Below, piece after piece: positions 10,230-21,286 of a stretch of DNA of 64,000 bases. The stretch is taken from NCBI GenBank assembly GCA_012934845.2, contig WNNJ02000417.1, positions 1-64,000 of the forward strand, written 5' to 3'. Every line of letters starts with the position of its first letter. Positions within the stretch are counted from its first letter, which is position 1. A program made the position numbers and the translations under genes. The notes under the pieces are model-generated. The model worked only from the letters and a program-made list of their open reading frames with translations, was not told the DNA's origin and did not search any database. The stretch comes from Pomphorhynchus laevis. Its lineage: Eukaryota; Acanthocephala; Palaeacanthocephala; Echinorhynchida; Pomphorhynchidae.

Positions 10230-10930
10230 TGTATAAGAAATTTAAAATAAAGTCATTTTTAAGAATTGAATAATAAATAACAGACGATGTATAAAAATAA
10301 GGATTAGATGTCATCAGGAAAAGAAGTGTTATGCTATTAGGCTTCGGTCCCGAACTCCTCAACTTAAAATAGCAGCGGCGCGAAATACATTCGTCAGATG
10401 GAAATACCACCTAATAAAACCGTAGGGGTTTTATTAATAACCTTATTAAATTTGATTATCTAGTATTATATTATAATACAAAGTATATTATTTATTATCC
10501 ATTCATAATAATTTCCCGTTATTGATTTTAAATTTATTTTTAATATTAAAATTGTTGATTTGTATTTAATGTTAAATACAAATGAGACATAAGACAAAAG
10601 AATTTATCATGCTTGCATGAAAATTAGCAGAAAAATAATGTCGAATCAAGAATACATAGTTCTAGTATTTCTGACGTAGGTTATTACTGGTAAAACAAGT
10701 TCGCAGGTCAGTAGAACAATTCAGATCAAATTACTGAGTCATTGTAGATAATAAGTCATCAAAAATCAAAATAAATAATTTTAAAGGAAGTGTTATACCA
10801 TCAGGTTTCGGTCCCTAACTCCTCAACTTAAAATAGCAGCGGCGCCAAGTACGTGTTAAGGACGTATTTCCTCTGATAAAATTTGATTATCTAGTATTAT
10901 ATTATAATACAAAACATAATACTTGATAGT
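10230..10930 (-). mobile_element. two further Naiad 3' ends
   Basis: Minus-sense 3' modules at 10230-10515 and 10790-10925 carry a diverged subfamily version (TTCGGTCCC, AATAGCAGCGGCGC). Between them, 10640-10740 repeats the ATTTCTGACG..GTCAGTAGAACAA segment also seen at 1950-2040, ending in ACTGAGT. No coding sequence. Bases 10930-11150 show nothing recognisable. Confidence 0.65.
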
Positions 10931-11157
10931 CTATAAAGAATTCAGCTAGTCGTTGAAAATTTTACAAAACTTTCCTGTGAATTTATAGACTCCTTACCGA
11001 TCTAATACTTTTCGAAATATATTTCCACGATAAGTCATTTAATCTGTGAAATGTAAGGATGTATACTGCTCTATACTTCAATACTTAATATGTGTCTGCA
11101 AACTAGTACACGAATCAGTTGCCATACGACCTTATCGCTTATATCATCCTGCGCCGA

Positions 11158-11199
11158 CGATAGTACTCAGTGGATCTTCAGATCCACTGAGTACTATCG
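11158..11199. repeat. 20-bp perfect inverted repeat, 2-bp spacer
   Basis: Arm CGATAGTACTCAGTGGATCT (11158-11177) and its exact reverse complement (11180-11199) are separated by TC. It lies outside recognised elements. Bases 11200-11540 are otherwise featureless AT-rich DNA. Confidence 0.9.
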
Positions 11200-11539
11200 T
11201 TTCAACATGCTGTAAAATTTGGATAATCTAAAGGGCTATTCGTTCAAAAATTCCACTAATTTTAGATGACATTTAAAATTATAATTGACATTTAAAATTA
11301 TATAAAATGTATAGTATGTTTATTAACGATAATTTTTTGCTTAAGTTGGAAATCTGATCTGTTTCTGATCTGATATAGCGGAATTTGCTTTAGATTACAT
11401 TTACATTTATAAAGTCAATTAAAACTGTCAAGAGAAACAAACTAATTTTTGTATCTAAATGTCATTCCCAGAAAAAAGAAATTGAATATTTCTTCGATAT
11501 TTCGTTTGCTAACCGCGGATATTATCAAGAAGTATTTGA

Positions 11540-12130
11540 AACAATAAAACAAGTTAATTTATAATGTATGAAAAATAAAATCATTTTGGACATTCAAATT
11601 TGGTTCAAGGAACTTTATAGCAACAGCCTCCATAACTAATCGGCGTTTTAAGTTAGGCTCGGAAATCAAAACTGACACGTTGTCAAAGTCGATGTCATGA
11701 CCAGTTTGATGAGCATGGTCTGCTAATGCCGACTGCGCTGATGTTGTGAGTGCCTTCTTATGTTCTTTTAATCTTGTTTTTAGCGTACGTCCAGTTTGTC
11801 CAATGTATATGCTTATACAATTCCTAAAGCCAACCTTATAGACTACACTCATCTTATCAAAATTAGTTCTTCTTGGTTGGGTGACTACTGCATCAAGATG
11901 ATATGTACATCGGGTACCATAAAACATTTTTAATGGTAATCCTAACTGGAAAACGAATCTGTTTATTTTATTAAGAATATCCCCACTTAAACTACCCATT
12001 GCGGGAATATAAAAGCAGTGTTTCAATTTTTGAGGACCAATTAAGTTGGATTGCGCGAAAGTGTGAATGCGTTCTTTTGTTTTCTTAATTATTTTATGTA
12101 AGATATCTATCGGGCAATAATACATAGTTT
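11540..12130 (-). pseudogene. canonical PLE C-terminal GIY-YIG endonuclease
   Basis: A 188-codon minus-strand frame (12125-11559) is the end of a canonical Penelope-type protein. It holds the RT-endonuclease linker (FYIPAMGSLSGDILNKINR, FYGTRCTYHL), then VVYKVGFRN and SIYIGQTGRTLKTRLKEH with the GIY-YIG Tyr, Gly and Arg residues. It continues ALADHAHQTGHDIDF and the C-terminal KRRLVMEAVAIKFLEPNLN with the metal-binding Glu. No RT lies upstream, so this is a 5'-truncated copy. The endonuclease frame itself looks whole. It differs from the Naiad enzyme both in sequence and in lying after, not before, the RT. Confidence 0.8.
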
Positions 12131-12483
12131 CGTTATTTCTGACAGAGGTTATATTACCGTAGAAACAAAGTATTAAAAAATACTTTACAAAAACACAATA
12201 TTTTCAGCCCTTTGATTTTGTTCAGCTTTTCGATTTTGTCAATATTTTTGATTTTAATATATAGATAATAATTTGATAGATGATAACTAATATATGGAAA
12301 AATAATTTTAATCGATATATTTAAAATGATCTATTTTTTTAATTGAGAATTTTAAAATTCGGAATTTTGCTAGCGAAATAAAATAAAAATAAAATAATAT
12401 CTTGATCTATTCTGCTTCAAGATTTAGAATAAAAAATCAAATTATTGACTAAACGTTTACCAATAAAAAATGATGCAACTCAC

Positions 12484-13457
12484 CATTGTCGATTACTTCA
12501 GCAACGTTTTCAACACTTGTCCAAATATCGCAAACAGCTACGGCGAACCGAGCAACTACCTGGTTTATATCCGCAATTTCAACTAGCCGATTCATGATCT
12601 GATGTGATTGACCCTAAGAAATAAGATATGATGAAATCAAGTCGGATTTAGAATTTACATCCTCGTTCTTCATATAAAAACACAATGAGGAGTACAACAT
12701 TGCCTCTTTCTCGTCTATATCTTTAAATCCAGCCCAAATCTTATCGGAATAGTAGCTATGGACCAAGCACATTGTTTAAATCAATCAACTATAAATACAT
12801 ACCAAAATGGGTTTAACGGTGTGCAACAAAGTCCATGTTGTTTCTCTACCGTCCATAAATAATTTTTACTGATAACAGGATTACATAACATTTGTCCATC
12901 CACTCTTAAGCTTAAGCTATCTCTAAGCTTTTCACCTGCAATTTAAAGAAATTCAGTAACAAAAATAAACCCAAATATAATACCAAAGGATAGTGTTATT
13001 AAAGCTTGATTCCGCGTCATTATTATACGATTCGTACTTGATACACTAAATATTATATTACCAGCAGTGGACTGAAACAAGTGGTCGAAGTTATGTAAAT
13101 ATAATAGAAATAATAAACTAACCGAATAGTCGATCCGGGAAATTGAAAGCAGTGAAATTTTGTCGTTATCGATAACGGCAGAAGCTAAACGGCCCAATAT
13201 CAGACATTTTAAGCCAAAATATCTTTAAACTTACAGTGAAATAGAAAATTTTTGTATCTAGCAGAATTGAGTAGGAAATGTAGGGTGCAACTATATTACA
13301 TAACAAAGATAATATGTCTGAAAATATAATGGAAAAAGTACTTTACTCCTTGCATCCCAACGCAAGTAACGTCATCATTTTGCTCTAGCCCCTTAAAATA
13401 TAAGATTGCTTGCTGTAAATTTGCTTTTCCCAGTGTATAAATAAAGTAGAAACACGT
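12484..13457 (-). CDS. unrecognised host gene, five to six exons with micro-introns
   Basis: Minus-strand exons with GT/AG ends and matching phases: 13222-13123, 13071-12984, 12935-12803, 12755-12659, 12613-12484. Introns are 51, 48, 47 and 45 bp. The translation joins cleanly, e.g. ITLSFG/EKLRDSLSLRVDG, then CTPLNPF/CYYSDKIWAGF, then FYMKNED/GQSHQIMNRLVEIAD. It is helix-rich and solenoid-like (NQVVARFAVAVCDIW). A possible first exon at 13457-13347 (LGKANLQQAILYFKGLEQ) does not match phase with the next, so one short exon may be missing. The gene continues below 12.48 kb but is lost in AT-rich DNA and a PLE insertion. I do not recognise the family. Confidence 0.65.
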
Positions 13458-13698
13458 CTGACCAAACAAATATAAAATGAGAACACTTAAAATGACCATC
13501 TATGCTCGCTTCATGCAATCGATTTAATTTGAAATTTACGATGCCAGAAGTAATTTACGATGTTAATTCGGTATTTACAAGCTTTTATTAATGATTTAGT
13601 TAATGTAATTAAGATAATCTTTAAAATGAAATTTTATTTTAATAAAATAAAATAAATAAAATAAAAATGAAATATCACGCCGTCTTAATTGTAACTCA

Positions 13699-13785
13699 TT
13701 GATATTACCAGTTTCCATTCTCATACTATTTGACCATAAAAATTGATATTACCAGTTTCCATTCTCATACTATTTGACCATAAAA
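13699..13785. repeat. 44-bp tandem duplication
   Basis: Two virtually identical copies (13699-13741 and 13743-13785) of a unit starting TTGATATTACCAGTTTCC. Their near identity suggests a recent event. Confidence 0.9.
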
Positions 13786-13889
13786 TTAATAGTCAAAAAT
13801 ACATCGTATTGATGCAGATTAAATCTGTATTGATGCAGATTTTAATGATAATTAAAAAGTGTATTAAAACTATTAGTAAAATTTGTAAA

Positions 13890-14000
13890 ATATTAAAAAT
13901 AAAAATAAAATTTATTTTATTAAATATAAAAAATAAATTTAAACTATTAAGTGGAAAATTTATTACAGATGAATAATAAACAATATGCTTTGTATATTGT
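13890..14000 (+). mobile_element. Naiad RT C-terminal remnant
   Basis: Plus-sense codons ..KNKFKLLSGKFITDE followed by stop and CAATATGCTTTGTATATTG match the Naiad C-terminus. Bases 14000-14730 are AT-rich with nothing recognised. Confidence 0.65.
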
Positions 14001-14738
14001 TTATAGAATCGGCAACGACATAGTAAGAAAATAACTATTTTGTGTTAGTTTCTAAAGATGCTATTAGTTTCAAATGAAATATCAAAATAATTTTCGTTCA
14101 ACCTGATTGTTCTTGGATTCTTAAAAAATTAGAAATATAGATCAGGATAGATCTATTACTAGAAAAATAACTATTGTTCCATCAAACGATATAATGCCAT
14201 GAATGTTATTAAAGAAAGAAGCGGTTGCTATTTTCGCATCTATTGATTTTGAGTGAACTCTAAACGTTTATATGGATTTAAGTAATATGCCCAAGTGTGT
14301 GTAGTTAACCAAATTTAAGAGCAAAGTCATTTAACTGAATAAAATCTAATTTCGGTAAAGATAATCACTTCAATGTTTAAGATCATTGACATCGCAATAT
14401 TTTACCAGAATTGGTAAAATATTTCGATAAATCGCAAAATTACGAGAATTCGAAACTACAAGATGATTTGAATCTAATATTGTAGATTAGAGTAACGTGG
14501 TCATTAGTATCGATAATATAGTAGAAATATAAATAGATTATTTATTAATTAAATAATGAAGATCAGTCGCGAAATTGTGAATAATATTGGATTTCAGGGA
14601 TCTTCTTAAAAATATAAAATATAAAACTAATTTTAATTTTAAAACATGAAAACATTTCCAAAAATAAATTCATCCAAATTTATGAATTTATTTCAAACAT
14701 AACTTTCAAACATAACTCGTTTCTCAATAACGTTAAAT

Positions 14739-14780
14739 GGTGGCACGCATTTGCCACGTTAAAATAAATCCTTTTTTTAT
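14739..14780 (+). mobile_element. L2-like LINE 3' tail
   Basis: GGTGGCACGCATTTGCCACG followed by TTAAAATAAATCCTTTTTTT matches the 3' terminus of the L2-like element at 48.78 kb, in plus sense. Only about 40 bp remain, as in heavy 5' truncation. Confidence 0.65.
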
Positions 14781-14939
14781 ATTAAATTAAACAAAATATT
14801 TAATTTCATTCAATTTTTAGCGTTAATTTGTAGTGTAAAGAAATATAAGTAAAATGCAATACCATTTCATTGTAACAAGGTTGAAATAAACTTGATAGAT
14901 CGATTTTGCAAGCGTGAGAAATCTGAAGAAAGATAAGAA

Positions 14940-15385
14940 TTAACAAACTGATGCTTCAAAATCAACTAATACACAAAAATGTTCAGTCTGTGAATCCGTA
15001 AGTTTCCAAATAAATACGTTTTGACCGTTCGAAAGCAGTGCATTTTCTGATGTTAAATGAGATTGAACACAATCCTGAAAGTCTACACATGACATTCTAG
15101 CACAATTCATATAAAATACCCTCTCATTAATAGAAAAATTAATTGCATTGCGATTTCGAATCATTGACGTTAATCTTCGAGTTAAAGATGACAGCATTGG
15201 CTGATTGGTAGTTGATATTGTATATGCGCTATCAGTGTGAACAATTGGTACGAATTCATTCTTTAAAAAGCACATTAAAAATTAAATTATTTTTTGAGTT
15301 ATCTTTGATAAAACTTTACCTTTGATGCTTTGTGCAGCGAAAAAAATATGACGAAAATATCCGATGAATAAGCAAGAAAGGTGAG
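14940..15385 (-). CDS. last two exons of unrecognised host gene
   Basis: Exon 15385-15320 (LTFLAYSSDIFVIFFSLHKA) joins in phase 0 across a 59 bp intron to the terminal exon 15260-14940, which reads NEFVPIVHTDSAYTISTTNQ and ends VLVDFEASVC plus stop. Splice sites are GTAG/AG. The phase also fits the exon at 20.2 kb, which suggests one gene with a 4.8 kb intron between. The product is not recognised. Confidence 0.6.
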
Positions 15386-15424
15386 CTACAAAGTATATTG
15401 CGAATAACATAATGAAATTAATTA

Positions 15425-15840
15425 TGCATCTAGTATATTTTTTAAATGATTTTAACGAAAATAAATATCATTACATATTAATGCAATTCTTAAAATTGTA
15501 TTATTTAATATTATATTTTATATTATATGGTATGCTTGAATGTTCACTATCTTTACGATATAAATTAAAATTGCGAAAGATAAAATTGAATGCTATTTCA
15601 AAGAAATGCATAAGTTTGAAAACGCAAATGTGTATTAAATTATATTATTATAAAGTATTATTAAAAAGTATTTATATTAGTAAACAGAGATGATTTATTT
15701 ATTATTCGTATTTTATAATATATTTTATAATGTTCATATCTAGATATATCCTTTTTTTATCATAAGTATTGGTTTTATTAAGAATGATGCTACATGGATA
15801 AATTTGTTCGCTTATTGAATTAAAATGGTCATTAGATCAA
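15425..15840 (-). pseudogene. old, degenerate Naiad RT C-terminal copy
   Basis: Minus-sense similarity to the Naiad RT 3' third (antisense of ..FQNHLNNLIDTY.. and of the MNIKL region) with many changes. Bases 15840-15970 are a pure A/T stretch of TATAAT-type repeats. Confidence 0.65.
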
Positions 15841-15974
15841 TTTTCTAATATAATATTAAATATCATAATATAATAATATTATATAATATAAATATATTAT
15901 ATTATACTATTATATAATATAATATTATAAAATAATAAAATATATAAAATATTATAATATTATATAATATTTTA

Positions 15975-17060
15975 TGCTATCAGGTTTCGGCCCCTAACTC
16001 CTCTACCCAACATACCAGCGAGGCCTAATACATGCTAATGATGTATTTCCTCTGGTAAAATTATCTAGTATCTTATTCTAATACAAAGTATATTATTTAT
16101 TATCCATTCATAAAAATTTGCCACTTAAGAGTTTAAATTTATTCTTTATATTATTGTGTTGATTTATATATTTTACTATTTTCTGCTTGATGTTATTTTT
16201 ATAGTAACCTAGTTTAAAATATGTATCTATTAAATTATTTAAATGATTTTGAAGAAAGCCAATATCATTACATATTGTTGCAATTCTTAAAATTTCATTA
16301 TTTAATGTATTATATTTTATATTATATGGTATGCATGAATGCTCATGCAAAAATATGTTTCTTGTAAATTTAAATATGTCATCTTTACGATATAAATTAA
16401 TAATAGTTTTAGTTAATGTTAATTTAATATTCATATCTAGATATACACCTTCTTTATCATTAATATTGGTTTTGTTAAGAATAAGGCTTACTGGATAAAT
16501 GTGCTCACTAATTGAATAAAAATTATTAGAATTAAATACACATATATCATCAATGTATCGAAACATATATTTCATATATTTATATTGTTTAGATTTAGTT
16601 TTTACACAGTTATGAACAAATTCATATTCTATAAAGCTTAAAAACAAGTCAGCTATAATTGGGCTACTATTACCACCCATTGGAACACCTTTTACTTGTC
16701 TAAATATAGATGTCCCTACTTTTAAATAATTTTGATTTATCAAAATATTTAAGGATTCTATTAATTCAATTTTATCCATATATTTATATTTATTTGATGG
16801 TTTAATTTTTGTTAGATAGGCGTTATAATTATTATAACATATATATGTATATCTTTTTCCGAATATAAGATTAATTAATTTTACTAACGCTTCTTTAATA
16901 TCTACTAAATCTAGGTTTGTATAAAGCGTACTAAAAGCGTACGTATTTTTCGATTACCCTACAATATTTCTTGAAGCGTGCTTTAATTACTTCAAGTATT
17001 TTATTAATATAAACAGAAAGTGGTTTTAATGTACATTTAAACGCACTACATATGAATAGT
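15975..17060 (-). mobile_element. Naiad RT C-terminal half with 3' UTR
   Basis: The 3' module (15975-16105, same pseudoknot variant as the near-complete copy) is followed by a 223-codon RT frame, 16779-16108. That frame includes QVKGVPMGGNSSPIIADLF and RYIDDICVFNS. Similarity goes on to about 16930, then an internal stretch is missing relative to the complete copy, and RT sequence resumes to about 17055. The preserved part is very similar to the complete copy, so it is fairly young. Confidence 0.8.
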
Positions 17061-17099
17061 ATTTATATAGTAGTATTTATACACTAGTATTTATATACT

Positions 17100-17600
17100 T
17101 AAAATTTATTCTTTGACCTCTAACTCTTGTTATGTTAGGTAGAAGAGTTAGGGGCCGAAACCTGATAGCATAGCAGTTCCTACTGATGACCTCTAATTCT
17201 TATTCTGATACAACGCCTGTTATTTATTAGTTAATTCATAAAAATGACGTTTATTTTAAATTTCAATTTTTTATTTTAACTTGATTTAAATTGTAAAAAA
17301 TCTTATAACAATTATTAATTTTATTATTTAATTATTAAATTTTGATTTAGCATTATTATGTTTTGTTTATTTTATAATTATATTAAATACGTAGATTTTG
17401 TAGAAAATCTACATTTTCAAATCAAATCTACATTTGATTTGTAGAAATCTTTTATACACTAATTAAATTTTGAATTCGTTGTATTAACAAAGACACTTTT
17501 AATTTTATTATTTAAATATAATATTTGGATTTAGCATTATTATGTTTTGTTTATTTTATAATTATATTAAATACGTAGACTCAGTAAGCTGATTTGATTA
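17100..17600 (+). mobile_element. Naiad 3' UTR in plus sense
   Basis: GAGTTAGGGGCCGAAACCTG and CTGATGACCTCTAATTCTTA run to the terminus TAAATACGTAGA at about 17.4 kb, repeated again at 17.50-17.59 kb. It is opposite in orientation to the Naiad pieces on both sides. Confidence 0.75.
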
Positions 17601-17629
17601 ATCTCAACATTGATTTTATCAAGAATATT

Positions 17630-18725
17630 AATTACTTTAATGGGTTTTGATGTACATTTAAAAGCACTACATATAAACATAGGTTAAATTGGATTTTTAT
17701 GTAATTTTAAATTCCAATATAATATAGGAATTTTATTATCTGATTCAAATTTTATACCCTTTTTATCCATTATGGATCAATTACTTGTAATAATTGTTTC
17801 TAAACTTAAATCACTACATTCATATGTTTTGTTTATATTTAAATCATTATAATTAACTTCTTTCATCAGTATATCATAATAACGCTTTTTGCATATGAAG
17901 ACAAAGTTATTATCTTTATCAATAGTTGTTATTATATAGTTATCCTTTAATTTAGTAAGTTCTTTATACATATCTTATTAATTTTATCTTTCCTTTTATA
18001 ATTGTTTGTTATTTTCATTTTATTTTTAATTTTATCAAATATATAATCTTTCCAAATTTTTATCTTAGATATATTCGAGCTTTCACTATTAATCAGCTTA
18101 CTAAAGTAATCATTTAAGTTATTATATAACGAATTGTAAATTTTATTTTTGTCGTTGTTATTATTTAATCTATATTTATACCCTTTCGATAGCAGCTTTC
18201 TTAATTCACAATTTTCAATTAATTCTAGATTATGGGTACATATATGTTCATTTATTTTATCAAAACTAAGACTTTTACAATTGCATTCTGTTTCCATTAT
18301 GTTTCTAATATTATCGTTACATATTGATTTTAATTCTTTATTATAATTACAAATTTTTCGTCCTAATGGTGGTAGGAGTTTATACCTTATTTTAGGAATA
18401 TATTTACTTAAATCTGACCCTATTATTTCTTTACTTTTAGAATTATTTAAAAGTCCGGCTATATTTATGTTATCTATACATTTATTAATGAAGTTTATGG
18501 TTAATGTATATTTTCTATTGTTATTATTAACATTTATTGTACGATTATAGTATTTTGTATTACAATAACTGTCTATTATACAACTTAGCCTATCATAGTC
18601 GTTAATTAATCTTTGATTTATTGAACAAATGATATCTTTAGAAAAACTTCTTATATTTACATAAAGATCTTTCAGCTTATTATCTCTTAAAAGTTGTTTT
18701 AATATTTCTAATTGTTCAAATGTTT
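17630..18725 (-). mobile_element. Naiad fragment: RT N-terminal half, linker and endonuclease end
   Basis: The RT N-terminus is split into 17971-17777 and 18297-17947 (METECNCKSLSFDKINEH). Upstream, the linker translates without a stop: SKSKEIIGSDLSKYIPKI, KYKLLPPLGRKICN-like sequence, and NDNIRNIMETEC. The endonuclease C-terminal region continues to about 18.72 kb. This copy shows that endonuclease and RT belong to one protein. It is flanked on both sides by plus-sense Naiad UTRs. Confidence 0.8.
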
Positions 18726-18789
18726 AATTGAAATGAAAAAATAATATTTTTTTATTAATTAATTCAATTTTTTATTAATTAATTTTTAT

Positions 18790-19015
18790 TAATTAATTCT
18801 GATACAACGTCTGTTATTTATTAGTCAATTCATAAAAATGACGTTTATTTTAAATTTTATTTTTTATTTTTATTTTTATTTTAACTTGATTTAAATTATA
18901 GAAAATCTAAAAACAATTATTAATTTTATTATTTAATTATTAAATTTTGATTTAGCATTATTATGTTTTGTTTATTTTATAATTATATAACAATACGTAG
19001 ACTCAGTTAGCTGAT
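18790..19015 (+). mobile_element. Naiad 3' terminus, plus sense
   Basis: TCAATTCATAAAAATGACG through TTATAACAATACGTAGACTC then AGTTAGCTGATTTAAT marks another element end. Bases 18725-18790 are ATTAATTAATT repeats. Bases 19015-19410 are AT-rich with no recognised feature. Confidence 0.7.
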
Positions 19016-19420
19016 TTAATTTAAATTGTTTCAATAAAAAAAGAAATTTATTATAGAATTTTAAAAATTTCAACGTTTTATCAAATAAACTAAAATTTAA
19101 AAATACGCTTTAAATTCATTTTTTACGATATACATTTTTTGTGATATAGTCGAGTCAATTATATTAAGTCCATATATTGACTATAGAAGTGACCATTATT
19201 GACACTTTCATAAAGTTTTACTTTCTAAACTTTCATCCGTTAATTTCAAATTTTTCTAATTAAACAATGTTTTGTAAATCATTTTTCTTTATTAGTTAAG
19301 CGATTACATTAAAAGTATAGCATCGTAATTATTAATTAATTAAATTTTCGAAAATGTCCAATATAGGCGTGTACGCATGATATTTCTGTGCTTTGCTACT
19401 AAAATTATGTGCACGCCGGT

Positions 19421-19504
19421 TTGTCTTGTACTGCACAATTGGGAAGTACAAGACAAAAATAAAATAATTTATAATGTTTTGCGTTATTAAAAATAACGCA
19501 AAAC
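19421..19504. repeat. two adjacent short-spacer inverted repeats
   Basis: 19421-19456 has 12-bp arms TTGTCTTGTACT/AGTACAAGACAA, and 19476-19504 has 13-bp arms GTTTTGCGTTATT/AATAACGCAAAAC with a 3-base spacer. Both are perfect. Confidence 0.85.
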
Positions 19505-19739
19505 TTCATAAATAGTTCAATCATAAATATTAAAATATTAAATTTATATATTTTATTATAAAAATATTAAATATGAAATATTTGATCAGATGGAACTTTC
19601 GCTGCATACAGCTGCAGATAGTATCAACTTCTACTAGGGAGCAATATGGCAAAATAGCAGCGTCCGCAAAAACTATTAGTTTTATGAATTGATGATTCAT
19701 AAACAGATAACAAATCGAAACGTGAAATATAGGTATGGG

Positions 19740-20045
19740 TCAGCAGCTGATGAGACACACCCAGACGGATTAGTAGCGTTCTGCTGTATCAAGAATAGGA
19801 ACATTACCTGTGAGGATATATATCCTATTCTTAATACAGCAGGACGCTACTAATCAGTCTGGGTGGGTCTCAAATTTTTTCTGGTTGTGGCACGACATTA
19901 TCCTCACAGGTATTGTTCCTATTCTTGATACAGCGGGACGCTACTAATCAGTTTGGGTAGGTCACAATCAGTCTGGGTGGTGTATCAAGAATATGAGCAA
20001 TACCTGTGAGGATAATATTGTGCCACAACCAAAAGAATTTCAGCT
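19740..20045. repeat. cluster of a ~90-bp interspersed repeat in alternating orientation
   Basis: At least four copies of one unit: GACCYACCCARACTGATTAG, TAGCGTCCTGCTGTATCAAG, AATAGGAACAATACCTGTGA, then GGATAATGTCGTGCCACAAC. The order is plus (about 19745-19808), minus (19813-19870), minus full length (19872-19965) and plus with an internal deletion (19966-20045). Another copy lies at 38262-38330. No coding sequence, Pol III box or clear terminal repeat is evident. It could be a SINE-like or foldback element. Confidence 0.75.
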
Positions 20046-20221
20046 CACAGATGCATTCAAGTTAAATAAAATTTAGTATTAAAATAGTTTTATTCTTTCA
20101 TAAAAATCGACGTCTAATTAAAAAAGTATACAATTTTCAAGAAAAGAGATATCAAAACCTAAACATACTATAAGCGCAATTGTAATTGATTGGAATAGAG
20201 CGTATAAGCAATTAAACTTAC

Positions 20222-20467
20222 ATCGTTACCGATTAGTTTGCAGGGTACACGATCATAAGATTCGATCAAGTCCCAGTCGCTGTACACACTTGCATATCGC
20301 TGTTTTGTAACCTTTGGCCAATATCGCATAGATAAAATGTGATTTCCGTTATTTGTTGATGTAGATAAGCAACAGAAATCTTCACCAATGCTCGTAGTCA
20401 TCAAATTTACCGCCAACTTTGTATCCATTTCTGCCTCTCTCAACGGCAGCTCAACACATTTGTTTCC
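20222..20467 (-). CDS. internal exon of unrecognised host gene
   Basis: An 82-codon phase-0 exon with acceptor GTCTTAG and donor GTAAGT: GNKCVELPLREAEMDTKLAV, then FCCLSTSTNNGNHILSMRYW, ending VPCKLIGND. Its phase joins the exon at 21287 upstream and the exon at 15385 downstream, so it probably belongs to the gene ending at 14940. The intron before it (20468-21286) contains two short hairpins. Confidence 0.6.
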
Positions 20468-20721
20468 CTAAGACAATGTCAATTTGACGAGCTGATTCCA
20501 AATGACACTTGATATTTCAAGTTAAAATATTCGAATAACTTCAAAACGTCGTCAATTATAAATCTTAATAAATATTAAAATACTTATTAAAAAATAATAA
20601 ATTTTAGTTTATCGATTAATTTATTTATCATTAGTAATAAATTAAATTGTTTAATTATAAATTACTTAAAAAATAATGATAAATTATTCATAATAACCTT
20701 CTCTAACTCAAATATAAATGT

Positions 20722-20780
20722 TTAATTAATTTTCCGAAAATTAATTAATTTTTTGCTTTCGTGAAAAAAAGCAAAAAGAA
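20722..20780. repeat. two adjacent short-spacer hairpins in an intron
   Basis: TTAATTAATTTTC (20722-20734) and its complement (20736-20748) have a 1-base spacer. They are followed by TTTTTGCTTT/AAAGCAAAAA-type arms near 20751-20777. Confidence 0.75.
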
Positions 20781-21286
20781 ACGTTTTTGTCATCTTAATG
20801 AGATAGATTTATTGCTTTAGAAAATAATAAAAATACAAATATCTTAAATCACACTAATTTAACTTGTTTTAATACAAAATACTAAGCTCAGCAATCACTC
20901 ACAATGACTTTTAATGCACAGCTATAATCGCTATCAAGTGAAGATTCCAATCGCATAAACAGATATCTTATTTTTAATGTGTTAGCTAATAATATAAAAA
21001 TAAGATACATTATGCAAAATACAAAATTGATCGATCAATCGATCCTAATTTAGTTAAACCCAATATAAATGCGTGAATCATTATATACAATAAAACAAAT
21101 CTGATATTGATAATTCCATCATCTAATCTATGGTCTGTGTAATGAATGGATTAAACAAATTAATAAAAATTAATCAAAAATTATGTGAATCTAAGCGATT
21201 GATAAAATTTTTCCTGTTTTAAAAGAATCGTGTATACTATTCAATACATACATCAACTTTGAAAATAAATTTTTAAATTCGAGTAC

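Noticed and set aside
15412-15693. 93-codon plus-strand ORF
   Set aside because: It is the antisense shadow of a degenerate Naiad RT copy on the minus strand, as are the plus-strand ORFs at 4455, 18149 and 31354.
19750-19810. Hammerhead ribozyme at CTGATGAG near 19754
   Set aside because: No GAAA at the correct place downstream and no three-stem fold; the upstream GAAA would need a stem too short to form.
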